NCBI GenBank assembly: GCA_902764145.1
Contig: CACWUS010000004.1
Coordinates: 1 to 64,000, forward strand
Direction: 5' to 3'
Origin: an uncultured Erysipelotrichaceae bacterium
GTDB taxonomy: Bacteria > Bacillota_I > Bacilli_A > RF39 > UBA660
DNA: 64,000 bases
Part shown: piece after piece, positions 1-8,545 of the stretch
Layout: each line of letters opens with the position of its first letter
How positions within the stretch are numbered: the stretch's first letter is position 1
Position numbers and translations under genes: made by a program
Notes under the pieces: generated by a model
What the model saw: the letters and a program-made list of their open reading frames with translations, nothing else
Database searches by the model: none
What the model was told of the DNA's origin: nothing

Positions 1-9
1 TTTAGCCAT
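1..9 (-). CDS. Start of a gene running off the left edge (MAK...)
   Basis: The first nine bases read on the minus strand as ATG GCT AAA, preceded 11 nt upstream by a full Shine-Dalgarno core, GGAGG (21-25). Only Met-Ala-Lys is inside the window, so no function can be assigned. The ribosome site lies inside a perfect hairpin described separately. Confidence 0.6.
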
Positions 10-14
10 TGAAA

Positions 15-46
15 AATACACCTCCTTTCGGAAGTGTATTATATCA
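15..46 (-). promoter_or_regulatory. RBS-masking hairpin overlapping an extended -10 promoter
   Basis: Read on the minus strand, 40-30 (AATACACTTCC) pairs with 25-15 (GGAGGTGTATT) over 11 base pairs with one G-U, closed by a GAAA tetraloop. The 3' arm contains the Shine-Dalgarno of the partial gene and is followed by five T, so it also looks like an intrinsic terminator. An extended -10 (TGA TATAAT; -10 at 38-43) overlaps the 5' arm, so a transcript from it would begin near base 31 and lack most of that arm. Read-through mRNA would therefore mask the ribosome site while locally started mRNA would expose it. The pairing is seen; the regulatory logic is inferred. Confidence 0.55.
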
Positions 47-52
47 TTATTC

Positions 53-99
53 TTGAACTGGTTTTTTATTTGATGTCTCCTCTAAGGGGTGCAGTTCAA
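53..99. repeat. Inverted repeat, possible relic of an IS3/IS150-type end
   Basis: TTGAACTG (53-60) and CAGTTCAA (92-99) are perfect inverted repeats enclosing 31 nt. Read on the minus strand it begins TTGAACTGCACCCC, which resembles the terminal repeats of IS150-group IS3 elements as I remember them. No transposase is present, so if it is IS-derived only a remnant is left. It could equally be a simple hairpin in the intergenic spacer. Confidence 0.3.
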
Positions 100-120
100 A
101 AATAGTTAGTTTTTATTTTG

Positions 121-145
121 TTAAAAGCTAGTTATGAACTAGCTT
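121..145 (-). terminator. Weak intrinsic terminator at the end of the surface-protein operon
   Basis: A 9-bp perfect stem (125-133 with 137-145, loop ATG) overlaps the stop codon of the gene ending at 132. On the minus strand it is followed only by TTTTAAC, so the T tract is short. It is placed to end the operon running from about 8.5 kb. Confidence 0.45.
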
Positions 146-806
146 GTGTGATATAAATTTTTACTTTTAAACTAATACAGGCATCATCAGGATTTGTTTG
201 CTTAAAGTCATATGCTTTTGTACCCCAAAGAGTATCAGCTTCATCATCTCCAGATTCATATGGCCACGCTATACTTACTGTATAAGTTGCCACACCATTT
301 TCTGGTGCAATTGTATCACTAGACATAGTGAAACTTATTGTAAATGGAAATTCACTTTCCAACATTTCTTGAAGTTCAGCACTTGTTAGGTCTCCTTCTT
401 GTATTTCATCTCCTACATCAGTTCTTCCCTCTTCTGTAACATAAGTTTCTCCCATAATACTTGCTTCTAGTATAGCATAACTTACATTAGCAGATACATC
501 ACTATAATTGTGTGCATTGATTGGTTTTTCATATGTTGTCATACCTGGATATACATTGTTTACAACCACATCAACTACCTCAGTTACTGGTGTATTTCCA
601 TCATCAAAATCGATTCTCCATGCTCTAACATGAACATCAACACTATTACTTACATTATTAACATATATAAACCACGCATAACTATTTCCAGCAAGTAATA
701 TTATCAAAATAAGTATATGACTTATTTTGATTCTTTTTAATATTAAAGAAATTAAACTTTTTTTCTTTTTATTAGTCTCCTCTATCACCATCACCCTCTT
801 CTTCAT
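132..806 (-). CDS. TasA/camelysin-like secreted protein (SipW-type leader)
   Basis: This 224-aa protein has a Lys-rich N-terminus, a hydrophobic segment around residues 30-44 and the motif NSYAWF, the leader typical of substrates of SipW-type signal peptidases. The mature part is beta-rich with conserved-looking YPGM and NxSxVxxxVSYAI segments, like TasA/camelysin-family fibre or surface proteins. The gene directly follows a SipW-type peptidase and overlaps its 3' end by 35 nt, which fits enzyme and substrate in one operon. The start is uncertain: ATG at 806 has only a weak purine-rich site, and Met6 is an alternative. Assignment to the family rests on leader and context, not on a full domain match. 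Confidence 0.7.
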   Translation of the reverse strand: MKKRVMVIEETNKKKKSLISLILKRIKISHILILIILLAGNSYAWFIYVNNVSNSVDVHVRAWRIDFDDGNTPVTEVVDVVVNNVYPGMTTYEKPINAHNYSDVSANVSYAILEASIMGETYVTEEGRTDVGDEIQEGDLTSAELQEMLESEFPFTISFTMSSDTIAPENGVATYTVSIAWPYESGDDEADTLWGTKAYDFKQTNPDDACISLKVKIYITQASS

Positions 807-1356
807 CTTCTTCGGTGTGAAACATTGAAGACATTACTTCTATAGAAATAATCATTGCTACTAAAACAAAGATTATATAATATGATAATTGATTATTCAT
901 CATTTTTGCAAGTGCACTTAATAGTACAAATTTATATATAACTTTACCATATACTTGATCATAACTAATTTCAGGGTCTTCTACATAGTTAGCAAGACCT
1001 TTAGTTGTAAAGAATACTTCTCCTTCTCTTTCATCTTTGTTAACTACTTTGTGTGTTATTATTAATCCTCTAAGAGCGCCTTCTTCACCAAGGTAAGTAA
1101 TATTATCTCCAACATTTATTTCATTTGATGGAACACTCTTTGATACTAAAACATCTCCAATATCATATTCATCTTTCATAGATTCAGATACTATCATAAA
1201 TATTCTAAATCCACCTATAGATAAGTTATTATTTGTCACTTTTTGAACAATAATAATTATTAATAATAATACAACAACTATATATATAATCCACTTAATT
1301 AATCTAAATAATATATTATTCTCTATTTTCTCTTTTATTTTCTTTATTTTCTTCAT
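772..1356 (-). CDS. sipW: ER-type (SipW-like) signal peptidase I
   Basis: This 194-aa membrane peptidase removes leaders from exported proteins. It has an N-terminal transmembrane helix (about residues 19-38), the nucleophile motif SESM (Ser59) and, instead of the bacterial Lys, a His in ITHKV (His102), as in archaeal, ER and SipW enzymes. The usual GDAN segment is altered to GLAN but acidic residues follow. A second transmembrane segment and an acidic tail (EEDEEEGDGD) end the protein. The open frame extends upstream as far as a TTG at 1482, but ATG 1356 has AGGTGA just before it and starts 4 nt after the previous stop, so it is preferred. The next gene downstream encodes its likely substrate. 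Confidence 0.85.
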   Translation of the reverse strand: MKKIKKIKEKIENNILFRLIKWIIYIVVVLLLIIIIVQKVTNNNLSIGGFRIFMIVSESMKDEYDIGDVLVSKSVPSNEINVGDNITYLGEEGALRGLIITHKVVNKDEREGEVFFTTKGLANYVEDPEISYDQVYGKVIYKFVLLSALAKMMNNQLSYYIIFVLVAMIISIEVMSSMFHTEEDEEEGDGDRGD

Positions 1357-1360
1357 AATG

Positions 1361-2488
1361 TCACCTAAAACTAAATTCAGTAATTCTTTCTGTAAATGCT
1401 TGAAGTCTTTCATTGAACTTACGTTCAAGTTCAGCAAGAGAAGCTTCTTTCTTATTCTTAATAATTGCAATCTTATCTCCAATTACTTCACTTATTTTTT
1501 CAAGAGGTAAGTCTGCGTTTAATTCAACTATTTTATCTATCATTTTATTAGTTAAATCTTCAACTAATTCCGCTTTAGAATCTTCATCTAATTCAGAATA
1601 ATCTTGATTAACTGTATTTATTGCTAAATAATCAAGTAGGAATGTATCATCTAACATTTGCTTGATATTTAAATCTTCATCTAATGTTCTTTTATCTTTA
1701 ACCATTTTATTGTCATCAGCAATATAAGATTGTAAAAAATCCCATAATTTCATAGCATATTGAAAGTTAGTATTCTTAAGTATTAAATTTGTTTTTTTAA
1801 TTGGAGGTATTACTTTAGCAACATGTTCTTTAGCAAGAGATACATATACAGGTGTATTAGTTAAATCGGAAATTCTAAGTTTTAACTTTTCCATTCTTTG
1901 AGTAACACTCATACCATTTCTAACACCATCTTCTTTAGAAAAATCAACATTAGCAGTAATAACCATATTGATGTTAACTTTCTGAGCTCCTAATTTTGTA
2001 ACAGCTTGATATTCACATTTTTTATCATCTTTTAAGAAAGATGAACCAATATATTGCTTTTCTTTAATTTCGACAAAAGTTCTCATGTTATTTATTAGTG
2101 TATAAATAAATCTATTTTCATATGTATTGTAACTTTCATCTTTATTTATATTTAACACTTTTGATGGTTTAACATCACCATTATCATCTATTTCTTGTAT
2201 AAAACTAGTATGTTTAGCTAAATGTTTAATACTATCAACAGTAATTCTTTTAGCTTGTTCAACTTTAACTATTTCTTCTTCATTAATGATAAATCTATTA
2301 GGATTTCTTAGAATATTATCCAAATACATTATAGTATCTTCCATAATATCTAACCATGCAAAATCAGCTTCTACTTTTTGATAATTAGTAGTAAGTGTAT
2401 ATTTAGATTTTAATGATGAATTAAATTTAGTTATTTGTTTTTTACGAGTATTATTATATAATTCAAAAATCTTTAATTGATCTTGCAT
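1361..2488 (-). CDS. DUF2357/McrC-like partner of an AAA+ ATPase, nuclease domain not seen
   Basis: This soluble 375-aa protein contains the segment YNTYENRFIYTLI (about residues 120-132), which resembles the E..NR signature of DUF2357 proteins that accompany McrB-type ATPases. Unlike classic McrC or PDDEXK_7 proteins, no PD-(D/E)xK motif is visible; the C-terminal third is charged and helical. It lies 18 nt downstream of the McrB-like ATPase and 4 nt before the signal peptidase, with a clear AAGGGAG ribosome site. In restriction systems such a partner would cut or bind DNA; here the neighbours are export proteins, so the role is unknown. Family assignment is tentative. Confidence 0.5.
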   Translation of the reverse strand: MQDQLKIFELYNNTRKKQITKFNSSLKSKYTLTTNYQKVEADFAWLDIMEDTIMYLDNILRNPNRFIINEEEIVKVEQAKRITVDSIKHLAKHTSFIQEIDDNGDVKPSKVLNINKDESYNTYENRFIYTLINNMRTFVEIKEKQYIGSSFLKDDKKCEYQAVTKLGAQKVNINMVITANVDFSKEDGVRNGMSVTQRMEKLKLRISDLTNTPVYVSLAKEHVAKVIPPIKKTNLILKNTNFQYAMKLWDFLQSYIADDNKMVKDKRTLDEDLNIKQMLDDTFLLDYLAINTVNQDYSELDEDSKAELVEDLTNKMIDKIVELNADLPLEKISEVIGDKIAIIKNKKEASLAELERKFNERLQAFTERITEFSFR

Positions 2489-2506
2489 ACTAGCTCCCTT
2501 TCTATA

Positions 2507-4045
2507 CTATGATATCTTCTTCAATCTAAGTACGTATTCAATACATTCTTTCATTTTATTTTCCCCAAATGTTCTATTTAGGAAATCTACAAATCCATCT
2601 ATTTCATCTCTAATAAATGAAATATTTAATTGTTCAAATTTACGAAGTATTTTCTTTGCAATAAAGTAATCTACTCCATCTACTTCATCTCCACCACATG
2701 CCATATAAACTGGAACAAATTTCTTCATGTGAGCAACAATTCTGTTACCAAAAGCAATTCTAAAATGTTGAATTACATAATCATCCATTTCTTCAATTTT
2801 AGCTAAAATATCTTCACTCATTTGAATATTAGTTATTGCATCTTGGAATAATCCATTTACATATGAATAATTAATATCTTGTGCTTGAACAGATGTTGGT
2901 TCAAATACTTGTCCTTTATCATTTATATCTATTGGCATAGCACGGTCGTAAACTTTATCTGTAACCATAAATGTTGAGTCATCGTTATTGATTGTACCAA
3001 TGTACCAACAGTTTGGAGGTATTTTTAATTTACCATTTTTTAAATGTTTTGGGTCACTTGGCCAACCAGATGAAACTACTTCAACAACCCATTCATCTTG
3101 GTTAGGCATTTCTAGAATAGATAACATCTCTGCAAAATAATATTCGACACGAGATATATTCATTTCATCTAGGATTATTGTATGAATATCATCAGTATAT
3201 CCTGCTTCATATAATTCTTTTAAAATATCTGTTTCATTAAATTTCTTAGTAAATTCGTTGAAGTATCCAAATAGCTCTGATCTATCACGCCAAGATGGTT
3301 GAACAGATGCTACACAAGAGTCATGCTTCAAAAATTTTCCCCAAGCATAAGCAAGTGATGTTTTACCAGTACCAGAGATACCTTGTAATATTACAAGCTT
3401 TGTACTTGCTAATGCTGATATAAATAATCTAATCATTTCTGTTTTATAATATAGTCTTAATTGACTAGCAGCAAAGTTTCTAAACATTTCAACTAAATCA
3501 GAAAGAGTAAAATTATTACCATAATCTAATTTCTTATAATCTGCATATTGTAAATCTACATCATGTAATTTAGCAAATCTAATTGCGGTATTAGTATCAA
3601 GTTCTTCTTCTGGACTACCATCTGCATTGGTAACACCCTCTACAACAGCAGATTCATCTGGTCTAAGACCAAGTTGAGACACTTTCATGGCAAGAATATC
3701 TTCTTTTTCCTTTAATAAAGTTGCAACTCTACCATTTAAATCAGAAATTTCTTCAAGCATAGATTCTTGTTCAACTATTGTTTTTCTAAATCTAATATAT
3801 TTTCTAACTATGAATAACACTAAGAATACTATTAATGCTATAAATGCTAACATAAGTAAAACAGATATACCAAATAGTACCCATTCACTACCATTAAAGT
3901 CACCCTTATATGATTTTGCTAATGCTATATAAGCTTTAAAATTAAATATTTGTTTAAATCCTTCAACAAATCCTTTAAAAATACTTATAAAGCCAGAAAA
4001 GAATTGACTTAAAACTTCATAAAAATACTTTAAGAACGTATTCAT
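2507..4045 (-). CDS. Membrane-anchored McrB-like AAA+ ATPase
   Basis: This 512-aa protein has amphipathic N-terminal helices, one strong transmembrane segment (about residues 55-80), a coiled-coil linker, and an AAA+ domain of the McrB/MoxR type. The domain shows Walker A GISGTGKT (222-229), Walker B IILDEMN (290-296), an NNDDST sensor segment (353-358) and an Arg in VYDRAM (368). McrB proteins normally act in DNA restriction and are soluble; a membrane tether and a neighbourhood of signal peptidases suggest a different task, perhaps remodelling surface proteins or an assembly. ATG 4045 follows GAGGTG and is preferred to GTG 4057, which overlaps that site. Confidence 0.75.
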   Translation of the reverse strand: MNTFLKYFYEVLSQFFSGFISIFKGFVEGFKQIFNFKAYIALAKSYKGDFNGSEWVLFGISVLLMLAFIALIVFLVLFIVRKYIRFRKTIVEQESMLEEISDLNGRVATLLKEKEDILAMKVSQLGLRPDESAVVEGVTNADGSPEEELDTNTAIRFAKLHDVDLQYADYKKLDYGNNFTLSDLVEMFRNFAASQLRLYYKTEMIRLFISALASTKLVILQGISGTGKTSLAYAWGKFLKHDSCVASVQPSWRDRSELFGYFNEFTKKFNETDILKELYEAGYTDDIHTIILDEMNISRVEYYFAEMLSILEMPNQDEWVVEVVSSGWPSDPKHLKNGKLKIPPNCWYIGTINNDDSTFMVTDKVYDRAMPIDINDKGQVFEPTSVQAQDINYSYVNGLFQDAITNIQMSEDILAKIEEMDDYVIQHFRIAFGNRIVAHMKKFVPVYMACGGDEVDGVDYFIAKKILRKFEQLNISFIRDEIDGFVDFLNRTFGENKMKECIEYVLRLKKIS

Positions 4046-4053
4046 AGTACACC

Positions 4054-5031
4054 TCACTCTACTAAAATATTAGTATTAACATCTTCCTTACTATTAATAA
4101 TAGTATCATAATATTTATATTTCTTATTTACAATTATATATGTGAATAAGAACAAATCATCAAAATTAATATCATATGTTTTATCTAATTCTAAACAAAC
4201 ACTATAATCTTGATTAATTAAATTTTTAATTTCATCCTTATGTTCTTTATAATCTTTATACATAAATTTAATACATATTTTACTTCTTAACATATCATCA
4301 TCTAGTGCCTTTAAAAATCTTACAATTTTTTTAGGTTTATCTAGTAATGATACTGGAAAATCTACAATATATGTTTTGCTAAAATCAAGCGATATAACTT
4401 CAGATAATATTTTAGAAGAACACATTAATATTGTAAGATAAGTTCTATTTTCAAATACAACATCAGAATTATAAGCTCTTTCAACAGCATAATCACTATA
4501 TAGTTTAGAAACATTACAATTTTGTCCTAAATCAATATGATAAATGTTATTTGTATATTTTCTTCCTTTTAAATAAAACTCTTCTGCAGCAAATAGTTTA
4601 AAGAATGATACTTTTTTATTAATATATTCTCTTATATTATTATTTAATTCTTTTTTAGTAGCATCAGAATATTCTAAAGTAATATTTTTATCAGAAAATA
4701 ATGTTTTTAATAATAAATTTAAATCAGAATAATGAGTACATCCATCAATAAATAATACATAACTAAATAATGCAAATGTATTTTTAATTTTATCTTCTTT
4801 TTCTTCATTTTCACTTAATAATTCCTTAGCAATATTATTAAGTTCTTTATTAAGTCTATTAGTAAAATTCTCTTCTTTAACAACATACTCATTATAATAT
4901 CTAACATCAATATACTTATCTATAAATGGTTTTACAATTCCTTTTTCATATTTGGTAGATAATAGTAATTTAAAATAATTTGTTAAAAAATTTTCTACAT
5001 ATTTAACATATTCACTAAATACACAATCCAT
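4054..5031 (-). CDS. Unrecognised 325-aa soluble protein
   Basis: I do not recognise this protein. It has no leader or transmembrane segment, is rich in Lys, Glu, Asn and Tyr, and looks mixed alpha/beta with a helical N-terminal half. Its TGA stop overlaps the ribosome site of the McrB-like gene that follows (TGAGGTG), so the two are probably coupled in translation. Start ATG 5031 is chosen because AGGAGG sits 6 nt upstream; the longer frame from 5052 would overlap the previous gene. Its conserved place beside the ATPase suggests a cofactor or adaptor, which is inference. Confidence 0.6.
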   Translation of the reverse strand: MDCVFSEYVKYVENFLTNYFKLLLSTKYEKGIVKPFIDKYIDVRYYNEYVVKEENFTNRLNKELNNIAKELLSENEEKEDKIKNTFALFSYVLFIDGCTHYSDLNLLLKTLFSDKNITLEYSDATKKELNNNIREYINKKVSFFKLFAAEEFYLKGRKYTNNIYHIDLGQNCNVSKLYSDYAVERAYNSDVVFENRTYLTILMCSSKILSEVISLDFSKTYIVDFPVSLLDKPKKIVRFLKALDDDMLRSKICIKFMYKDYKEHKDEIKNLINQDYSVCLELDKTYDINFDDLFLFTYIIVNKKYKYYDTIINSKEDVNTNILVE

Positions 5032-5041
5032 ATCTTTCCTC

Positions 5042-5971
5042 CTATGAAGCACTAAACGTAACTATAGATGTATTATTTGTTATTGGATAAGTATAATTAT
5101 TAGAAATATTTCTCTTATAAAATCTTATCTCTTCACTTGTTAAAACATCTACATTAAACGTAATAGAACTAATATATGCAACCCCATTATAAGTTGTAGT
5201 TTGATAAGTAGCGCGCTTCAAAATATCACTTGTTGTATCCATTATTACTTCTGATGGATTAAATGAAAGTGTTATTATTGCTGAAGCACATTTAGCTTTG
5301 TTTTCGCTACTTAATTGTAAATATTCTTCAGTTGTTAACGTATCATTAACTGCATATGATGTACTTACACCATTAACTGTTGCAGTAAAAGGACTTGTTA
5401 CTTTATATGTATCTAAAGCATTAGTTATAGAAAAAATAAAATATGGAGATCCAACACTATCAGTAATAGCATAATCAATACCTCTTCTACCAACAGTAAT
5501 TACAAATGTGGCACTTAAAGTTTTAACATATGGACTACTAGATATAGCTTGCACAGTTACACTAAATGACTCATTATCATTAAAAACCCTAAGTGGTACA
5601 ATTGTTAATGATAAACTATCTGTTTTTTCTGCTTTATATATTACCCCACTATTGGAATCCAAATTACATCTAATACTTGTAGGATCAGATGGTGTTGCTG
5701 TTACAGTGTATGTAATATCAGAAGCACTAGTTAACAAATTGTTTTTGTGATTGTTTAATTCAAATTGTATGTCAATGTTACTTGCACCACCCCAGTTATT
5801 AATACCATAAGTAGTACCTCCATCAACTAATTTGTCGCTATTAAAGAAGAAATTATTTGCTTCCATAATATAATTTCTAACATTTTTGATTACATATCTA
5901 CTAAATGTTACACCAAATGGCAATAATAGTAATATGGCAGCTATAATTATGATTAGCTTTCTTCTCTTCAT
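5042..5971 (-). CDS. Secreted or membrane-anchored beta-rich protein
   Basis: This 309-aa protein has an N-terminal leader (MKRRK plus hydrophobic residues 5-23) followed by TFSRYV, close to the SARY or TFARYV pattern seen after the leader of other surface proteins here. The rest is Ser, Thr, Asn and Val rich and predicted all-beta, including an ITYTVTATPSDPT segment typical of immunoglobulin-like exported domains. No anchor signal is visible at the C-terminus. It has its own promoter just upstream (5993-6021) and a good GGAG ribosome site. It is a likely SipW-type substrate, but its family is not recognised. Confidence 0.6.
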   Translation of the reverse strand: MKRRKLIIIIAAILLLLPFGVTFSRYVIKNVRNYIMEANNFFFNSDKLVDGGTTYGINNWGGASNIDIQFELNNHKNNLLTSASDITYTVTATPSDPTSIRCNLDSNSGVIYKAEKTDSLSLTIVPLRVFNDNESFSVTVQAISSSPYVKTLSATFVITVGRRGIDYAITDSVGSPYFIFSITNALDTYKVTSPFTATVNGVSTSYAVNDTLTTEEYLQLSSENKAKCASAIITLSFNPSEVIMDTTSDILKRATYQTTTYNGVAYISSITFNVDVLTSEEIRFYKRNISNNYTYPITNNTSIVTFSAS

Positions 5972-5992
5972 CGCTATTCTCCAATCATAAAA

Positions 5993-6021
5993 ATTATAGC
6001 ATAATAAAAAAGATTATGCAA
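5993..6021 (-). promoter_or_regulatory. Sigma-A-type promoter for the 5971-132 genes
   Basis: On the minus strand TTGCAT (6021-6016) and TATAAT (5998-5993) are spaced 17 bp, and TGC before the -10 makes it an extended -10. The -35 overlaps the end of the preceding gene, giving an internal start in the operon. Confidence 0.6.
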
Positions 6022-6616
6022 CTTGATGTGCATCAATTATTACAGAGAATAACTCAACTCCTCCTTGATACAAATCAGGATAATCTTTATAACTTTCTGG
6101 AAAAATTACTTTTAACATATACTCATCAATTTGATTCCTATTATGACTAAAACTATAAGTATCATCATTACTAAATACGTTATAGAAAACATCATATTCA
6201 TCTTGCCTTACACTAGTGTTTTCAATAATATTTGTGTAACCAGAAGCAAATGTTTCATTTCTTACTATTTCATATGTTAATGGTAAATTTGTTGTAGTTT
6301 CAAATTTTATTTGATATTCAAGATCTACATTTGCTCTATGATTATCATCATCATAATTTTTAACATAAAATGTGTAATATGTTGGAACAAGACTAGGAGT
6401 TAGTCCACTAAGTGAGATTGTATTTTCATAAGTTCCTTGTTCAACTACAAAAAATGCAACATTTGCTTCTGCACTAACATTACCAGAGGATTCATATCTA
6501 GCACTAGTATTATTAGCAATGTTTGTAATTATTACTAAAGCAACAAAGATGAATGTTATTTTCATAACACTCATTAATCTCTTTTTATCAAAAGTTTTAA
6601 ATAAACTTTTTTTCAT
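6014..6616 (-). CDS. TasA/camelysin-like exported protein
   Basis: This 200-aa protein has a basic N-terminus, a hydrophobic leader (about residues 15-36) and the cleavage-region motif NTSARYESSG, followed by SAEANVAFFVV, a start typical of TasA-like fibre subunits. The mature part is beta-rich and ends in FSVIIDAHQVA, matching the terminal strand of that family. It starts one base after the stop of a SipW-type peptidase with GGGGAG as ribosome site, so ATG 6616 is used rather than ATG 6628. It is the probable dedicated substrate of that peptidase. Confidence 0.7.
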   Translation of the reverse strand: MKKSLFKTFDKKRLMSVMKITFIFVALVIITNIANNTSARYESSGNVSAEANVAFFVVEQGTYENTISLSGLTPSLVPTYYTFYVKNYDDDNHRANVDLEYQIKFETTTNLPLTYEIVRNETFASGYTNIIENTSVRQDEYDVFYNVFSNDDTYSFSHNRNQIDEYMLKVIFPESYKDYPDLYQGGVELFSVIIDAHQVA

Positions 6617-6617
6617 C

Positions 6618-7355
6618 TTACTCCCCATTCATTTTATTATCAATTTGTTTTTGTAATTCAGACAAATCTAATCTTATTGTGTAATTTAAGAAGTCTTTTT
6701 CTTTCTTATCAAATTTTACTTCTTCCCCATTTTTAACTGCATCTGTTTTCTTATATAATTCAACTATTTCTAAATCAGTTAACTTTTGTTCTTCTGCTGT
6801 CTCATTAACTTGTTTTAAAGATACACCTTCTATTTTGTCAACTAATTTTGCATTTTGCTTATTTCTAATACCTTTATATGAAAATGCAAAATCAAATAGA
6901 ATTAATGTAATAAATATCATTATTATTATTTTAGGTGTAGTAAATACTTTTTGCCATACACCTAAATTAGAATATATTTTTACTACTTTTCCAACAATAT
7001 CATTTTGAGTAATGGCAACATCCTTAGCATTATTAGCATCACCCTTTGTTACAATAGAATCACCTATTATATTAATAATTCTATGAGTTACATATGCATT
7101 ATCGCTTTTAAAAGTAATAATATCATCTGTTTTATATTTATCTTGTTTCTTTACAAGTATAACATCGTTCTGTTTTATTACAGGTTCCATGCTACCAGTG
7201 GCTACACTAAAAATAGAATATCCAAATACTTCAAAATATTCTTCATCGCTGAACAAAGTTTTAACCCTAACAAATATTATAACAAGAAGTATTAAGAATA
7301 CTAATGTTGTCAAAATATCAACAAATACTTTTAAAAACTTTTTAAGCCCTTTCAC
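6618..7355 (-). CDS. sipW: ER-type (SipW-like) signal peptidase I with cytosolic tail
   Basis: This 245-aa enzyme has all expected features: an N-terminal membrane helix (12-30), the nucleophile motif ATGSMEP (Ser55), His91 in YVTHRI in place of the bacterial Lys, and KGDANNAKD (Asp106, Asp112). A second helix (about 143-158) is followed by an unusual charged tail of some 85 residues facing the cytosol if topology is standard. It starts at GTG 7355 after AAAGGATGG; no other Met is available nearby. It lies between two TasA-like genes and is likely to process both. Confidence 0.9.
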   Translation of the reverse strand: MKGLKKFLKVFVDILTTLVFLILLVIIFVRVKTLFSDEEYFEVFGYSIFSVATGSMEPVIKQNDVILVKKQDKYKTDDIITFKSDNAYVTHRIINIIGDSIVTKGDANNAKDVAITQNDIVGKVVKIYSNLGVWQKVFTTPKIIIMIFITLILFDFAFSYKGIRNKQNAKLVDKIEGVSLKQVNETAEEQKLTDLEIVELYKKTDAVKNGEEVKFDKKEKDFLNYTIRLDLSELQKQIDNKMNGE

Positions 7356-7374
7356 ACTAAACCATCCTTTTATT

Positions 7375-7995
7375 CTATTCCCCTACATATGGTACCAATG
7401 TTTCACCTAAATATTGTTCTGCATGAACACTAATTGGTACTATTAATTTACTTCCATATTGAGTTCCAAGTTCAGTATCATCTTCATCATAACTAGCTAT
7501 ATCATTCCATGTAACATGAACCCTTATTGTAACCAATGTATCAGATTCTATTGAACTTAAACTAATAACACCAGAATATGTATCTTCAGCTGTTAAAACT
7601 GTATCATTACTACCTAACTCTTCAACAGAAATTGAAATATTATCAGAATAACTCATTGAAGAAAAATTAAATGTAATGTCATACCTTACAGCGACATCGC
7701 ATTCAGTTGCATCAAATACCAAATCAAAATAGGCACTTCCTCCAGGAGCTATATATCCACTTTCTACAGTAGATGATGCATCATATACAAAACTATCTAT
7801 TACTATATCCTGTGTTTCTTCATTACTAATTACATTATTGTTAATTTTAATAATCCATTTACCTATATCGTTATCAACTTCACCACTAGCATTATTTTCA
7901 AATAAAGCCAATGTTTTTGAAAATATTGTATATGTTATTAATAGTGAAATTAAGACAATCAACCAAAGAATAATTCTAAATCTATTATTCTTCAT
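7375..7995 (-). CDS. TasA/camelysin-like exported protein
   Basis: This 206-aa protein has an N-terminal hydrophobic leader (about residues 5-30) with KTLALFENNASGEV just after it, the pattern of SipW-dependent surface proteins. The rest is beta-rich and includes IAPGGSAYFDLVF and VTIRVHVTWND, typical strands of TasA-like proteins. ATG 7995 is taken as start because the longer frame begins at a TTG with no ribosome site. It overlaps the inactive peptidase gene by 11 nt, with the active peptidase next in line. Confidence 0.65.
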   Translation of the reverse strand: MKNNRFRIILWLIVLISLLITYTIFSKTLALFENNASGEVDNDIGKWIIKINNNVISNEETQDIVIDSFVYDASSTVESGYIAPGGSAYFDLVFDATECDVAVRYDITFNFSSMSYSDNISISVEELGSNDTVLTAEDTYSGVISLSSIESDTLVTIRVHVTWNDIASYDEDDTELGTQYGSKLIVPISVHAEQYLGETLVPYVGE

Positions 7996-8518
7996 TTTTC
8001 TCTCTTCTAGCCTCTTCAATTATAGAATATATCTCATATACAATAGCAAATATTGTTGGGAATATTACTAAGAACATAAATCCCCATCTGCTTTCAAATA
8101 TAGATAAAACTAATCCCCAATGATGATATACAATACTTCCATTAGCATGACCTATCATTTTTGAATATGGAATAACTACATTTTCTCCAAAGTAATATGA
8201 ATCTTCTGCATATGCAGCTTCATTCTTATCAGTTATTTCGCCATAATTAATAAATACATAATCAGATGGATTAGATATATAAAAGAATACCTTATCTCCA
8301 ACATTATATTTATTTTCAGCTACTTTTTTAGTTATAACCAAATCATTTTCCTTAAAATCTGGTTCAAGCCTATCACTATCAACAATTATTATTGAATAGT
8401 TACCTATTTCACTAACACTATAGTCATTGTATGAAATTAAGCATATTGTAGCTATTATTGCTGCTAAAACCCATACAGAAATAAGTATATTTTTTAGAAA
8501 ATTAAATATTTTTTTCAT
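7985..8518 (-). CDS. Signal peptidase I paralogue lacking catalytic residues
   Basis: This 177-aa membrane protein keeps the layout of the SipW-like enzymes: N-terminal helix (12-30), a DSDRLEPDFKENDLVI segment that aligns with SGSMEP...GDxV, and a C-terminal transmembrane helix (about 145-168). The Ser before Met is replaced by Arg50, and the region that should carry the catalytic His reads YVFINYG. It therefore cannot use the Ser/His mechanism. It may be a chaperone-like or substrate-binding subunit for the active enzyme encoded just downstream. Start ATG 8518 follows GTGAGG; the GTG at 8530 is part of that site. Confidence 0.7.
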   Translation of the reverse strand: MKKIFNFLKNILISVWVLAAIIATICLISYNDYSVSEIGNYSIIIVDSDRLEPDFKENDLVITKKVAENKYNVGDKVFFYISNPSDYVFINYGEITDKNEAAYAEDSYYFGENVVIPYSKMIGHANGSIVYHHWGLVLSIFESRWGFMFLVIFPTIFAIVYEIYSIIEEARREKNEE

Positions 8519-8545
8519 GTAAAACCTCACTCTACTATTAATTCA

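Noticed and set aside
1357-1482. Longer N-terminus of the first signal peptidase
   Set aside because: It begins at TTG without a ribosome site and overlaps the DUF2357-like gene by 120 nt.
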